64,000 nucleotides of DNA from Nonomuraea roseoviolacea subsp. carminata (GCF_024172185.1 NZ_JAMZEC010000001.1:3596001-3660000), one strand, 5' to 3'; shown: positions 42,742 to 52,318, counted from the first letter of the stretch. Made by a program: numbers and translations. The notes: generated from the letters alone by a model not told the origin.

Positions 42742-43337
42742 TGACCCGTCATCGATCCGCTGTCGCCGCCGGCGTCGTCGCCGCCGCCCTGATCGCGTTG
42801 TTCGCCTATCTGTCGCCCGGGCTGGCGCTGTGGCTGACCTTCATCCCGGCCATGGTGATCGCCTACGGCTGTCACCTCGCCACCACCAACCGCCGCCTGC
42901 CCGACGCCTCACGCGTGCTGCCGATCTACCTCGTCGGCCTCGCCTGGCAGTTCCTGCACTTCGGGGAGGAGTTCATGAACGGCTTCAACCGGCGCTGGCC
43001 GACCGAGGTCTTCGGCGCGCAGGCCATGTCGCTCCCCATGTTCGTCTGGATCAACATGATCTCCTACGCGGCCTTCGCCATGGGCGCGCTCGCGATCTAC
43101 CGGGGGTGGCGGGTGCCGCTGCTCATCGCCTGGTTCTTCGCGATCATGGGGGCGATGGGCAACGCGATCGGCCACCCGATCTACGACCTCGTCTCGGGTG
43201 ACCTCGGCTTCCCCGGCATCGTCACCTCGCTCGGCTACTGGGTCATCGGCCCGATCCTCGTCCACCGCCTCTGGACGGCCTCTCGCCGCGAGGCGGCCGC
43301 CGCTCAGGACGCGCGGCCGGCGCACGCGGCCGTCTGA
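42741..43337 (+). CDS. HXXEE-motif membrane protein
   Basis: The 198-residue protein has about five membrane helices. The name-giving H-x-x-E-E motif is HFGEEFMNGF after the third segment, with a second His in GNAIGHPIYDL. Pairs of such residues may form a metal site in the membrane, but the family has no known function. ATG 42741 follows GGAG and overlaps the M24-like stop, so the two are co-translated. Confidence 0.8.
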   Translation: MTRHRSAVAAGVVAAALIALFAYLSPGLALWLTFIPAMVIAYGCHLATTNRRLPDASRVLPIYLVGLAWQFLHFGEEFMNGFNRRWPTEVFGAQAMSLPMFVWINMISYAAFAMGALAIYRGWRVPLLIAWFFAIMGAMGNAIGHPIYDLVSGDLGFPGIVTSLGYWVIGPILVHRLWTASRREAAAAQDARPAHAAV

Positions 43338-43386
43338 TCAGCCCGCTCCGAAGAGTCCCCACGGAAACACAACAGAAGGAATCACG

Positions 43387-44379
43387 ATGAACATGTCAGA
43401 CATTCCCGAGCGCGAGATCGCCGAGCGCCCCGAAGGCTACGGCGGGCCGAACCTGTCGCCGGTGGGTCTGGAACTGGTGCCGCACGAGCTGGCGGACGGC
43501 GTGTGGGCGCTCATGGCCAACCTTCCGCCGAAGGACAACAACGGTGTGGTCGCGGGACGGGACGCCGCGCTGGTGATCGACGCCGGGATCACCGCCGACG
43601 TGTCCGCCACGATCCAGGCGATCACCGCCGACCTCACCGACCGGCCGCTCCGTTACCTGGTCAACACGACATACCACGGCGATCACACCTTCGGCAACGC
43701 GGCGTTCCCCGACGAGGTCGTGATCGTCTCGTCCAGGGCCAACAAGGCGAACATGACCGACCTGGCCTACGAGAAGCGCAGCCGGTCGGCCAACATGTAC
43801 GGCGACGACGCGCTGCTGGACGCGATCACCCACTGGCGCGAACCGGACCTGACGTTCGACGCCTACGCCGAGATCGACCTGGGCGGACGAATCGTCCAGC
43901 TCCACCACTTCGGCCCGGGCAACGGCCCGGGCGACACCGTCGTCTACGTCCCCGACGCCCGCACCGCCTGGACCGGCAACTTCGTCTGCCACGCCGGCAT
44001 AGCCCCCATGCTGCTCCAGGCCGGCCCCGACCCATACCTGGGCTCCTTGCGCCGGATGCGGGAGGCGCTGCCCGAGCTGGAGACCGTCGTCTCGGGCCAC
44101 GGCCCGATGGGCGACGGACCGGCGGCCGTGGACTGGCTCATCGGCTACCTCGAACGGCTGCGCGAGGAGGTGCTGACGAGCGTGAAGGCGGGGCACAGCC
44201 TGGAGGAGACCTTCGCCGCGTGCACCGACCCATGGGCGGAGCACCTCGACCCCAGCCTGTCGGCGGCCCTCGCCGGGTACTCCCTGCCGCAGGGGCCCGC
44301 GCAGCAGGGCATGCGCGCCCTCTGCCGCGACCTGCACCGGCTCAACATCCTGGCCACGTACCGCGGCTACGCCGGCTGA
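43387..44379 (+). CDS. Metallo-beta-lactamase-fold hydrolase
   Basis: The 330-residue protein has the MBL fold: VIDAGITADVSATIQAI, TTYHGDHTFGN near residue 98, FGPGNGPGDTVVYVPD and VVSGHGPMG. The usual HxHxDH box reads TxYHGDH, so the first zinc His is absent. One metal site may be altered or only one zinc used. AGAAGGA precedes the ATG. It sits 49 bp downstream of the M24/HXXEE pair in the same direction, probably one operon. The substrate is unknown; it is cytoplasmic. Confidence 0.88.
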   Translation: MNMSDIPEREIAERPEGYGGPNLSPVGLELVPHELADGVWALMANLPPKDNNGVVAGRDAALVIDAGITADVSATIQAITADLTDRPLRYLVNTTYHGDHTFGNAAFPDEVVIVSSRANKANMTDLAYEKRSRSANMYGDDALLDAITHWREPDLTFDAYAEIDLGGRIVQLHHFGPGNGPGDTVVYVPDARTAWTGNFVCHAGIAPMLLQAGPDPYLGSLRRMREALPELETVVSGHGPMGDGPAAVDWLIGYLERLREEVLTSVKAGHSLEETFAACTDPWAEHLDPSLSAALAGYSLPQGPAQQGMRALCRDLHRLNILATYRGYAG

Positions 44380-44428
44380 CAGGGCCGGCCCCGACGACCG
44401 GCGGCGCACGGCTGAGTAGCCTGCACGT

Positions 44429-45388
44429 GTGAATCTTGTGCAACGCGCCGTCGGCGCCGTCGTCGGCTCGGCCGTGGGTGACGCGCTGGGCGCTCCCTTC
44501 GAGTTCGGCCCGGCGGGCGCGTTCTCCGCCCGCCATCCGGCGCCGGGCGCCGGCGGCGAGATGCACGGAGGCGGCGGCTGGGACGCCGGAGAGGCCACCG
44601 ACGACACGCAGATGGCCGTCCATGTGGCCGAGTCGCTGCTGGAGCGCGGCGGCCTGGACCTGCCCGACATCTTCGCCCGCTTCCAGCGGTGGGCCGCCGA
44701 CCGGCCCAAGGACATCGGACTGCAGACCGAGGACGTACTGAGCCGCGGTCTGCCCTGGGACCAGGCCGCCGCCGCGCACTACCGGAGCAGCCACCGCGCC
44801 GCTGGCAACGGCGCCCTGATGCGCGCCACCCCGTCAGCGGTGTACTTCGCCCGCGACGGGCGGCAGGCCACCATGGACGCAGCCCGGCGCATCGCCGCCC
44901 TCACCCACGGCGACCCGGCGGCCTGGGAAGGCTCCGCGATCTTCCACGACCTGGTCCGCGTCGCCCTCGACGGCGCGAACCCCTTGGACGAACTCCCCCG
45001 GACCCTCACCGCCGTCCACCCCGACCATCGCGAACGCTACGCCACCGTCCTCGCCCCCGGCTGGCACCCCGGCCAGGCCACCGAGGTCAACGGCGCCGTC
45101 TGGCCCTGCCTCGGCTCAGCCGTATGGGCGCTGCGCACCACCCGCGGTTACGAGGACGCCGTCCGCGCCGCGATCGACCTGGGCGGCGACACCGACACCG
45201 TCGCCGCCGTCACGGGCGGCCTGGCCGGAGCCGTGTACGGACCGGCGTCGATCCCCACCGCCTGGACCGAACCCCTGCATGTCCCGCTCCCCGGGAGCGG
45301 CGGCCGGATCCTGCGCCCGCAACACCTGCACGACCTGGCCCGGCGACTCGTGGAACAGCCGAGGACCGCAGAACGGGGCGGGGCGTAG
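44429..45388 (+). CDS. ADP-ribosylglycohydrolase family protein
   Basis: The 319-residue protein has the DraG/ARH signature: VVGSAVGDALGAPFEF at the N-terminus, the magnesium-binding TDDTQM, GNGALMRATP and the C-terminal DLGGDTDTVAAVTGGLAGA. These enzymes remove ADP-ribose from proteins or nucleotides. It has a GTG start. It follows the metallo-hydrolase by 49 bp and may share its transcript. The target is unknown. Confidence 0.92.
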   Translation: MNLVQRAVGAVVGSAVGDALGAPFEFGPAGAFSARHPAPGAGGEMHGGGGWDAGEATDDTQMAVHVAESLLERGGLDLPDIFARFQRWAADRPKDIGLQTEDVLSRGLPWDQAAAAHYRSSHRAAGNGALMRATPSAVYFARDGRQATMDAARRIAALTHGDPAAWEGSAIFHDLVRVALDGANPLDELPRTLTAVHPDHRERYATVLAPGWHPGQATEVNGAVWPCLGSAVWALRTTRGYEDAVRAAIDLGGDTDTVAAVTGGLAGAVYGPASIPTAWTEPLHVPLPGSGGRILRPQHLHDLARRLVEQPRTAERGGA

Positions 45389-45429
45389 AACCCGGCTGAC
45401 AATACCAAGCGGTGTTCGCGGAACGCGGC

Positions 45430-45862
45430 TCAGCGGTTGAGATAGACGAGCACGGCCAGGACGTGGCGATTGTCGTCCTCGGACTCCGGCAGGTGGAGTT
45501 CGCCCACCTCGCGTTCGCGGGGGCTCAGTTCGGTCGCGCGGCCACGCGCCTCCCCCCGGGCCAGCAGTTTGGCGACGACCTGCGCGTCCGTCGCCGTGCT
45601 GCCCCGGGCCACCTACGCGACCGCGTCGATGAACTGTTGGGTGTCGGACACCCTGTCCTTCAGCAGGTAGCCGACCGCTCCGGTTCCGTCCGCGAGCAGT
45701 TCGCGGGCGTGGAGCCGCTCCACGTACTGCGACAGCACCAGCACCGGAAAGCCGGGCCGCTCCTCGGCCGGCGAGCGAGATACGTACCAGCACCGCGCTC
45801 TCGGACGACACCTCCACATCTAGGTCGTCTCCATCTCGGGCATGTGGGTGATGCTCACGCTG
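45430..45862 (-). pseudogene. Decayed LuxR-family response regulator
   Basis: On the minus strand the fragment FPVLVLSQYVERLHARELL...GYLLKDRVSDTQQFIDAVA is typical of the receiver C-half of NarL-type regulators and closely resembles the intact one at 9626. A TAG at 45613-45615 interrupts it, and the frame resumes with VARGSTATDAQVVAKLLARG. In the output domain LSPREREV is joined almost directly to ELHLPESEDDNRHVLAVLVYLN, so about 30 residues including the recognition helix are missing. Another TAG at 45820-45822 and lost motifs spoil the N-half. It cannot encode a working regulator. Confidence 0.85.
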
Positions 45863-46844
45863 ACCGCTCATCCATATTCACGACCGGCTGGACGTCGCGC
45901 CCGCGCCGGGCCAGCAGGGCGAGGGCGGCGAGTTGGGCGAGGGCGGCGGCACAGAGGATGCCGGTGGTGACCTCCTCCCGCCAGCCGGGGACGCTCCAGG
46001 AGAAGCCCGACTGCTCGTCCACGTACATCCGCAGGTTGGTCCAAGCCACGAGGAACAGCATCAACAGGTAGACAACGGTGAGAACGCCGACGAACAGCAG
46101 GGAGCACGGACGAAGACCGCGCCTGCGCAGGAGGAACCCGAGCAGGACCAGACCGGCGGCCGGCACGACGGCGAAGGCGCACACCTGCACCATGAGCTCC
46201 AGCGCGCTGTCGGCCTCCCAGAAGGATCCGGGAGGGGCCGTGGCGCGGGCGATCCGGTCGGACACGAAGTTCGCCAGGGCGAAGGCCGGCAGGAACGCCG
46301 ACGGAAGCAGGAGAAGCCATGCCCTCCGGGGGGAAGGCGGAAGGGCCGCACCCCGGCGCACGACACCGCGCACCGTGATGAGCTGGGCGATCGCGGCGGC
46401 GGCGAGGACGCAGCCGAGCAGCGGCAGGTACCACGGCGGCGACAGCGCGTCCATGTCGAAGGGAACCGTGGAGTATGCGCCCGACGGTTCGGGAAACTCC
46501 ACGTCGTAGCCGGTGACCGGGTTCAGGACGTAGACGACGGGCATCGCGGCCACATAGACGGCGCTCAGGAAGCCCGTCCCGAGCACAAGACCCGCGGGCC
46601 GGCGGCCCAGTCCGAACTCGACGAGGCCGAACAGCAGGGCGGCGGCGATGAACAGGCCCCCGAGCAGGGCGATGCGCCCCTGGGCGAAGGGGATGAAGGC
46701 GTCGATCGACTGGAGCACCGCATGCTCGTTCCACGCCTCGGCGGGGGCTCCGGGAAGGCGCCCGTTCACGTCGCGGACGGCGAAGAAGTCGACGAAGACC
46801 ACGACGAGTCCGAACGGCAGCGGAAACCATGTCAGCTGGCCCAT
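45855..46844 (-). CDS. Polytopic membrane protein
   Basis: From ATG 46844 (AAAGGG upstream) the 329-residue protein has about eight membrane helices spread evenly and a conserved-looking loop VFVDFFAVRDVNGRLPG after the first. No family motif is recognised. The frame is open to 46970, but that part is not membrane-like. It lies upstream of the decayed response regulator in the same direction, so it may once have been part of that signalling locus. Confidence 0.7.
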   Translation of the reverse strand: MGQLTWFPLPFGLVVVFVDFFAVRDVNGRLPGAPAEAWNEHAVLQSIDAFIPFAQGRIALLGGLFIAAALLFGLVEFGLGRRPAGLVLGTGFLSAVYVAAMPVVYVLNPVTGYDVEFPEPSGAYSTVPFDMDALSPPWYLPLLGCVLAAAAIAQLITVRGVVRRGAALPPSPRRAWLLLLPSAFLPAFALANFVSDRIARATAPPGSFWEADSALELMVQVCAFAVVPAAGLVLLGFLLRRRGLRPCSLLFVGVLTVVYLLMLFLVAWTNLRMYVDEQSGFSWSVPGWREEVTTGILCAAALAQLAALALLARRGRDVQPVVNMDERSA

Positions 46845-47000
46845 GACCCTTTGATGATCAAATATGGCGATCGGTTCACGCCGACGGACATCATCCGTGT
46901 TCTCCGCCCGGCGGCCCACCCGCTGCATCACCGGAACTGTCGCGCTTTTTCGACGTACGGCCGGCCACATCCGGCGATCCTTGAACTACGGGGCCCGCGT

Positions 47001-48341
47001 TCAGGGCGCTGTCCTCTCGCCGAAGTCGGACCAGCGTTCGCGGTCGGACCAGCGCTCGCGCACGGCCGCCACGGCCCTGGCGACCTGGGCGTCGAAAGCG
47101 GCGAGCTGCTCGGCCTCGGCGGCGCTCGCGACGAAGGCGCGTCGATCGCAGGGTGTGCCCGCGCGCCATATCCGCTCGATCGCGCGTGTCGCGGTGATGT
47201 CCGTCAACGGGTTGCCGGACACGAGGACCAGGTCCGCGCGTCGCCCGGCCGCGACACGTCCTCGATCGGCGAGGCCGAACACTCGTGCCGGTTCGCTGGT
47301 GGCGGTGGCCAGGGCCTGCGCCGGGCTGATGCCGCAGCGGACAAGGAGTTCCAGCTCCCGGTGCAGGCTTGCCCCGAACACGGTCCCCGGGTTCGGGGCG
47401 TCGGTGCCCGCCAGCAGAGTGACCCCCGCGTCGGCCAGTCGCCGCACGTTGTCCTCGGCCCTCGAGTACGGCGGCATCTCCCGGCCACGCCATCCAGCGG
47501 CACCCGAGGTCGAGGCCAACCGGCGTGCCCAGCCGTCCCCGAGCGCCTCAGCCAGCCGCGGGTCCCCCGCCACCGCCGCGCCACCCGGCTCACCGAGGGT
47601 GTTCTCGACGGTGGCCAGCGTCGGACCGACCGCGATCCCGGCCTCCGCCATGCGTTCGACCAGGGCCTGGTCCAGCTTCGCGTCCGCCGGGACGTGGGCC
47701 ACCACGTCGACACCGGCGGACACGACCTCCTCGACACCGGCCGTCGAGCTCACGTGAGCGACCACCACCAGGCCGCGGGCGTGCGCGGCGGTGACCAGTG
47801 CCTTGATGGTCCCGGAGTCCAGCGACGGCCACAGACCCCCGACGCCGGAGAAGACCTTCAGATGGTCGGAGCCCTCCGCGATCCGTTCCGCGACGAACTG
47901 CTCGGCCTGGCCGGCGGCGGTCAACGTCGGGAACGGGGCGTACATCATCGACGGGTGCCCGCCGGGAGCGGTGGCACCGACGCCCGAGGAACGCACATCG
48001 GCCACATTCGGACAGGCGGCGGCCTGCTCCTTGGCCCTGGCCACCACGTCCGGTTCGCTGAACATGTCGAGAACCGTGGTGACGCCGAAGGTCAGCGCTC
48101 GCGCGAGGGCGCCGGGGACGAGGTGCACGTGCGTGTCGATCAGACCGGGGAGCACGGTCCCGCCACCCGCGTCGATCACCTCGTCGCCATCCTGGGCGGC
48201 CGAGGCGGCCGAGCACGTGGTGATCAGCCCGTCGGCGAACCGGACCGACGTCCAGTCCTGCAGTCTCGTCCCGTCGAACACCTTCGCGTTCACGATCGTC
48301 GTTGCCGCCGCCACGACGCCCTCCTCTGTCCACTCCGCCAT
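47001..48341 (-). CDS. Amidohydrolase family protein
   Basis: The 446-residue metal-dependent hydrolase has the N-terminal beta-sandwich part (TTIVNAKVFDGTRLQDW) and metal motif GLIDTHVHLVPG (HxH, about residues 70-72). HLKVFSGVGG holds the bridging Lys, and VVVAHVSS and DVVAHVPAD hold further His. TLLAGTDAPNPG holds the catalytic Asp. The ALATATSEPARVFGLADRGRVAAGRRADLVLVSGNPL region closes it. This is the imidazolonepropionase/prolidase-like branch. The C-terminus repeats RERWSD twice. It is divergent from a LysR gene. Confidence 0.9.
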   Translation of the reverse strand: MAEWTEEGVVAAATTIVNAKVFDGTRLQDWTSVRFADGLITTCSAASAAQDGDEVIDAGGGTVLPGLIDTHVHLVPGALARALTFGVTTVLDMFSEPDVVARAKEQAAACPNVADVRSSGVGATAPGGHPSMMYAPFPTLTAAGQAEQFVAERIAEGSDHLKVFSGVGGLWPSLDSGTIKALVTAAHARGLVVVAHVSSTAGVEEVVSAGVDVVAHVPADAKLDQALVERMAEAGIAVGPTLATVENTLGEPGGAAVAGDPRLAEALGDGWARRLASTSGAAGWRGREMPPYSRAEDNVRRLADAGVTLLAGTDAPNPGTVFGASLHRELELLVRCGISPAQALATATSEPARVFGLADRGRVAAGRRADLVLVSGNPLTDITATRAIERIWRAGTPCDRRAFVASAAEAEQLAAFDAQVARAVAAVRERWSDRERWSDFGERTAP

Positions 48342-48426
48342 CTACTCGCGCGCTCCAGTCCAGCCGGTCTCACCAGGACCGATCAACGACCGACCCGGCA
48401 ATGGAACAATCACCAAAAGGAATCGA

Positions 48427-48450
48427 TCGAGGCGAGGCGAGGCGAGGAGG
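48427..48450 (+). repeat. GGCGA micro-repeat before lysR
   Basis: Four tandem 5-bp units (gaggc/ggcga) end in GAGGAGG, which is the ribosome site of the LysR gene. The repeat could change in number and alter spacing. Confidence 0.5.
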
Positions 48451-48459
48451 ACCGTGGCG

Positions 48460-49485
48460 ATGGAGGTCCGGCAGTTGCGCTATTTCGTCGCCGTCGCCGA
48501 GCACGAGCACTTCGGCCGGGCCGCGGAAGCCCTGCACATCGTTCAATCCGCGGTGAGCAAGCAGGTCGCCCGGCTGGAACGCGAGCTCGGGCTGACCCTG
48601 TTCGACCGGTCCCACCGTCGGGCCCGGCTCACCCCCGACGGCCAAGCATTCCTGGCCCACGCGCGCCGCGCGCTACGCGGCATCGACCGCGCCGCCGCCG
48701 CGGCCGCCGACATCGCCGCCGGTGACAACGGTCTCCTGCGCATCGGCAGCAGCATCGTCTTCGGCCCTCGTGTCGAAGCCGCTCTCGCCGCCGTCCGCGA
48801 CGCCCACCCCGGCATCACGCTCCAGGTGACCAGCTCCGCCTCGACGACCGGTCAACTCGCCGCCCTCGTCGCCGACGACCTCGATGCCGCGTTCGTGGCG
48901 GCGCCACCGGACACCCCCGGCGTCCGGGTTCATCACCTCTGGGACGAGCCGCTCCTCCTGGCCGTCCCCGCCGCATACGCCCGCACCGCCGGCGACCTCG
49001 CCACGCTCGCCGACCTCCCCCTGGCCCGATCCGCCCGCGCGGACAACCCCGGCGTCCACGACCTGATCACGGCCGCCTGCCGAGCGGCCGGCTTCACGCC
49101 TCGCGTGGGGCCGACGCTGACCCGAGTCCAGGACCTCCTCGCCGGACCTGTCGCCTCCGGAGGGTGCTGGACCCTGCTCCCCGCCGGCGTCGTCTCGCAG
49201 AACTCCACCGCCGTCACCCTCGTGCAGCCCGACCCACCGATCCACGTCCCCGCCGCACTCGCGCTACCCGACCGCACACGCCGCGCCTCCGCGCTGAGCC
49301 TTCTCACCGCCGCACAGACCAGCCCAGCAAGCAAGGGGCCTTCGGGACAGTTCGCCGCGCGGGCCAAGAGCGCTCGGTCGGCTCGGTCTCATTCACCGCA
49401 GTCCACGATCGTCCAATCGGGCGACTCCCAAGATGGCTCTGATGAAGAATCCCATGAGGGGCTGCGCGACATGTCGCCGGGCTGA
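48460..49485 (+). CDS. LysR-family regulator with extended C-terminus
   Basis: From ATG 48460 the protein has 341 residues; a GTG six bases earlier is also possible. The helix-turn-helix is MEVRQLRYFVAVAEHEHFGRA, then LHIVQSAVSKQVARLERELGLTLFDRS. The effector domain ends near residue 288. A Ser/Ala/Asp-rich tail of about 50 residues follows, longer than usual. It is divergent from the amidohydrolase gene, which it may control. Confidence 0.88.
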   Translation: MEVRQLRYFVAVAEHEHFGRAAEALHIVQSAVSKQVARLERELGLTLFDRSHRRARLTPDGQAFLAHARRALRGIDRAAAAAADIAAGDNGLLRIGSSIVFGPRVEAALAAVRDAHPGITLQVTSSASTTGQLAALVADDLDAAFVAAPPDTPGVRVHHLWDEPLLLAVPAAYARTAGDLATLADLPLARSARADNPGVHDLITAACRAAGFTPRVGPTLTRVQDLLAGPVASGGCWTLLPAGVVSQNSTAVTLVQPDPPIHVPAALALPDRTRRASALSLLTAAQTSPASKGPSGQFAARAKSARSARSHSPQSTIVQSGDSQDGSDEESHEGLRDMSPG

Positions 49486-49684
49486 CTGGCGAACGTCTTC
49501 ACCGGCTCCGCTCCAGGCACATGGCCCGCCCGCGATATTCGGTGGACAACGCCATGTCTTATGGCTACCTTTTTGAGTTCCGTTTCGCGCCTGTCCGGAG
49601 CCTCAATCGGGGCAGCAGTTCTGCCTCGTTCCGAAACGGCACCTCAAGCCAGGAGCCGAACCCCCAGCGCAAGGAAGATGGCCC

Positions 49685-50992
49685 GTGACCGACATCGCCC
49701 CGCTGCGCAGAAACGTGCGTTTTCAATTGTTGTGGATCGGCAGCGCGGTTTCTCGGTTGGGGTCGGAGTTCACCAGACTGGCCATGCCGCTGCTGGTGCT
49801 CGCGCTCACCGGCTCGCCGGGGCTGGCGGGCATCGTCGCCGGGGCCCGCACTGTCACGTCCCTTCTGATCCAGATCCCGGCCGGCGTCTGGGTGGATCGG
49901 TGGGACCGCCGCCGTACGCTGATAACCGCCCAGGGACTCCAGACAGTTGTCTCAGCGCTGCTGGCAGCACTGATCCTCACCGGCCACGTACAGATATGGC
50001 ACTTCGTCACGCTGGCGGTACTCGACGCGTTGTGCACCGCATTCATCGAACCCGTCCATGAGACAGCCATTCGCGGGATCGTCCCCGCAAGCCAACTGCA
50101 CAGTGCCTACGCCCAAGAGGAATCCCGCACACATGCCGCCGGGCTGATCGGCCCTCCGCTCGGTGGCCTGCTGTACAGCCTCGGGCGTGCGGTGCCCTTC
50201 GTCGTCGACACCATCACCTTCCTTGCCGCCACGCTCTTCTACACCCTGGCGAAGGTGCCGCGCCGCCCGGCGAACCAGTCGCGCGCCTCCGCGCAAGAGG
50301 ACGGCGAGGAGCAGCACCCCATCCGGCGTAGCATGCGCCGAGAAGCAGCTGAGGCCATCACTTGGCTGTGTCGCCGGCGGGGCCTGCGGGAGGTCACTGC
50401 GGCGCTGATGGTCCTCAACCTGCTGGGTGGGGCATTCCAGATACCGCTGATCGTGCTTGTCGGCGAACGCGGCGGTGATGCGGTCACCACCGGCACGGTC
50501 CTGGCCGGCCTCGGCATCGGCGGGCTGGCCGGGGCGCTGCTGTCGGGCCGCATCAGCCAACTCCTGCCGCCCGGCAGACTGCTGTTGGTCGTCTTGACGG
50601 TCTTCGGGGCCGCGCTGGCGGCCACGGCGCTGCCATGGGGAGCGTGGTGGCCCATGGCTCCTCTGGTGCTCATCACCCTGTCCACACCCTCGCTGAACGT
50701 GGTGCTGAACGTGGTGATCGCACGGATGGTGCCAGAAGAGATGCTCGGCCGGATGGGCGCGGTCCTGAGCATGGGCGGAATGGCGCTCAAACCCTTCGGC
50801 CCGGTTCTCGGTGGAGCACTGGCCGCGGCATGGAGCGGCGCGGGAGCACTCGTCGTACTGGGTGGGCTACTTGTCGCGACCGCTGCTGTGGCGGCACTCA
50901 GCCGAGAGTTGCGCCGCTTCACCGGGGACGTCCCCCCGGCGGGAGGCGACGCCGTAGAGCCGGGGGCGAATCCGGGGCTGGTGCCTGAATAG
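49685..50992 (+). CDS. MFS transporter (MFS_3/enterobactin-exporter-like)
   Basis: The 435-residue protein has about 12 membrane helices. The pattern (RFQLLWIGSAVSRLGSEFTRLAMPLLVLALTGSPG across residues 12-46, then QIPAGVWVDRWDRRRTL) is typical of the MFS_3/EntS group of exporters. A polar central loop at residues ~195-220 is present. GTG 49685 follows AAGGAAG. The region upstream (49486-49684) shows no gene. Substrate unknown. Confidence 0.9.
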   Translation: MTDIAPLRRNVRFQLLWIGSAVSRLGSEFTRLAMPLLVLALTGSPGLAGIVAGARTVTSLLIQIPAGVWVDRWDRRRTLITAQGLQTVVSALLAALILTGHVQIWHFVTLAVLDALCTAFIEPVHETAIRGIVPASQLHSAYAQEESRTHAAGLIGPPLGGLLYSLGRAVPFVVDTITFLAATLFYTLAKVPRRPANQSRASAQEDGEEQHPIRRSMRREAAEAITWLCRRRGLREVTAALMVLNLLGGAFQIPLIVLVGERGGDAVTTGTVLAGLGIGGLAGALLSGRISQLLPPGRLLLVVLTVFGAALAATALPWGAWWPMAPLVLITLSTPSLNVVLNVVIARMVPEEMLGRMGAVLSMGGMALKPFGPVLGGALAAAWSGAGALVVLGGLLVATAAVAALSRELRRFTGDVPPAGGDAVEPGANPGLVPE

Positions 50993-51119
50993 GCGCTGAT
51001 GGCGCTCGAATGCGCCAGTGCGAGGTGGCCTGTGAGCTCGACGCCCTGCCACGCGGAACGCTGCCCTTTGACTCGGGACGGGTGGATGTTCCTGCGAACC
51101 TACGTGCGCCGAGGAGATC

Positions 51120-51151
51120 GAGATCCGAACTCCTGACATCCTGCTTGCAGA
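51120..51151 (-). other. tRNA-Ala fragment, probable attachment-site copy
   Basis: Thirty-two bases match 55023-55054 in tRNA-Ala with two mismatches. They cover the 3' side of the anticodon stem through the T loop. The rest of the tRNA is absent, so it cannot be a functional gene. This is the distal att copy of the integrated remnant. Confidence 0.8.
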
Positions 51152-51223
51152 GACGCACGCCAAGCTCGCTCCGCCAGTGCAATCACAGCTCAGCGCACTG
51201 GTCGGTTCCCCCGTGAACCTCCG

Positions 51224-51265
51224 CTGTTTCTCCTGGCTCCCCGTCTGTTTCTCCTGGCTTCCCGT
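51224..51265. repeat. Tandem 21-bp duplication
   Basis: Two adjacent 21-bp units start with CTGTTTCTCCTGGCT and differ at one base. They lie about 75 bp inside the distal att copy. Confidence 0.75.
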
Positions 51266-51754
51266 CGCATCGGGCACGCTGCGGGCATGCAACCCGCGAG
51301 TCCGGTGGACCGGAGCCGAGGAACGAAACACTGGACCTTCGATCGCTCAGCCAAGCACAGCGACCAGCCGCACACCGGCGATCACGAGGCCCTTCCTGTG
51401 CGACGCCTTGCGCGACCAAACCGCATCAGCAACTCGGGAAGTCGCCGTGCAGGGCCGTCCTATCTGAACCAGCGTCCCCCCTCGATCCGCCTGGAGCGCA
51501 CTGGTACGGCTCGAACTGCAATCCGCGCGGGCTCCGGACCCGCGCGGACGCGCGCACGGTTCCAGGACACCCTGATGCCCGACCGCGCAACCAGCCGGAA
51601 GACCGGGCACCGATGACTTTCGGGCGGCAGTGATGTCTAAGGCATCAGCGACAGACCACGGACGCCGCGGCCACACGCGCGCCGCAGCCCCGAGACGCGC
51701 ACAGTCCCCAGCAGGCACGGTCCCCGGACGACCTGAGACCACGGAGTTCTGATC

Positions 51755-52318
51755 ATGCGGAAGCTGATAGCCACAGTGTTCAACTACTCCCTCGACGGCC
51801 TCCTCGCCGACGAGGGCACCGAATTCTGGAAGTTCTGCTTCGACCTGCCCGAAAACCGTGAACCCGACGCCCCGGCGCACCTCGACTTCCTCCAGAGCGC
51901 CTATGCGCACGTCATGGGCCGCACCACCTACGAGAGCATCGCCGGGGCCATGACCACGTCCACCGACCACCCGTTCGCCGACATCCTGAACACCGGGCGC
52001 AAGGTCGTCTTCTCCCGGACCTTGGAGACGGCCGACTGGGCCAACACCGCTGTCGCCGCCGGCGACACGACAGAAGGGATCGACAAGCTCAGGCTGGGCG
52101 GCGACGGCCACATCATCGTCTGGGGCGGCGTCCGTCTCTGGCGGTCGCTCATGCGACTCGACCTGATCGACGAGCTCCAGGTGAGCATGTTCCCCTACGT
52201 TGCGGGCGAGGGCACCCGGCTGTTCGACGGCGTCCCCAAGTCCTACCAGCTCGACCTGGTCTCCAGCACCGCCTCCCGAAACGGGATCGTCTATCTGCAG
52301 TACCGGCGACACCGCTAG
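51755..52318 (+). CDS. Dihydrofolate reductase family protein (RibD_C-like)
   Basis: The 187-residue protein has the RibD C-terminal/DHFR-like fold: MRKLIATVFNYSLDGLLAD at the N-terminus, YAHVMGRTTYESIAGAM, KVVFSRTLETADW, HIIVWGGVRLWRSLMRLDLIDEL and the final strand. These proteins reduce pteridine-like or other small substrates with NAD(P)H; most paralogues have unknown substrates. It lies inside the integrated remnant just after the distal att copy, so it is probably cargo. Confidence 0.88.
   Translation: MRKLIATVFNYSLDGLLADEGTEFWKFCFDLPENREPDAPAHLDFLQSAYAHVMGRTTYESIAGAMTTSTDHPFADILNTGRKVVFSRTLETADWANTAVAAGDTTEGIDKLRLGGDGHIIVWGGVRLWRSLMRLDLIDELQVSMFPYVAGEGTRLFDGVPKSYQLDLVSSTASRNGIVYLQYRRHR

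Larger units (their letters stand above)
50993..51754. other. Non-coding stretch at the element boundary
   Basis: No convincing gene is visible. It contains the tRNA-Ala fragment at 51120-51151 and a tandem 21-bp duplication at 51224-51265. The open frames that cross it have no domain-like content. Confidence 0.6.

Noticed and set aside
45933..48725. A 930-codon plus-strand frame
   Set aside because: It runs antisense to the membrane protein and amidohydrolase genes and into the LysR start in another frame. Composition is not protein-like.
51150..51190. A second half of the tRNA fragment continuing after 51151
   Set aside because: Only scattered matches to the 5' half of tRNA-Ala are seen, so a complete second tRNA cannot be claimed.
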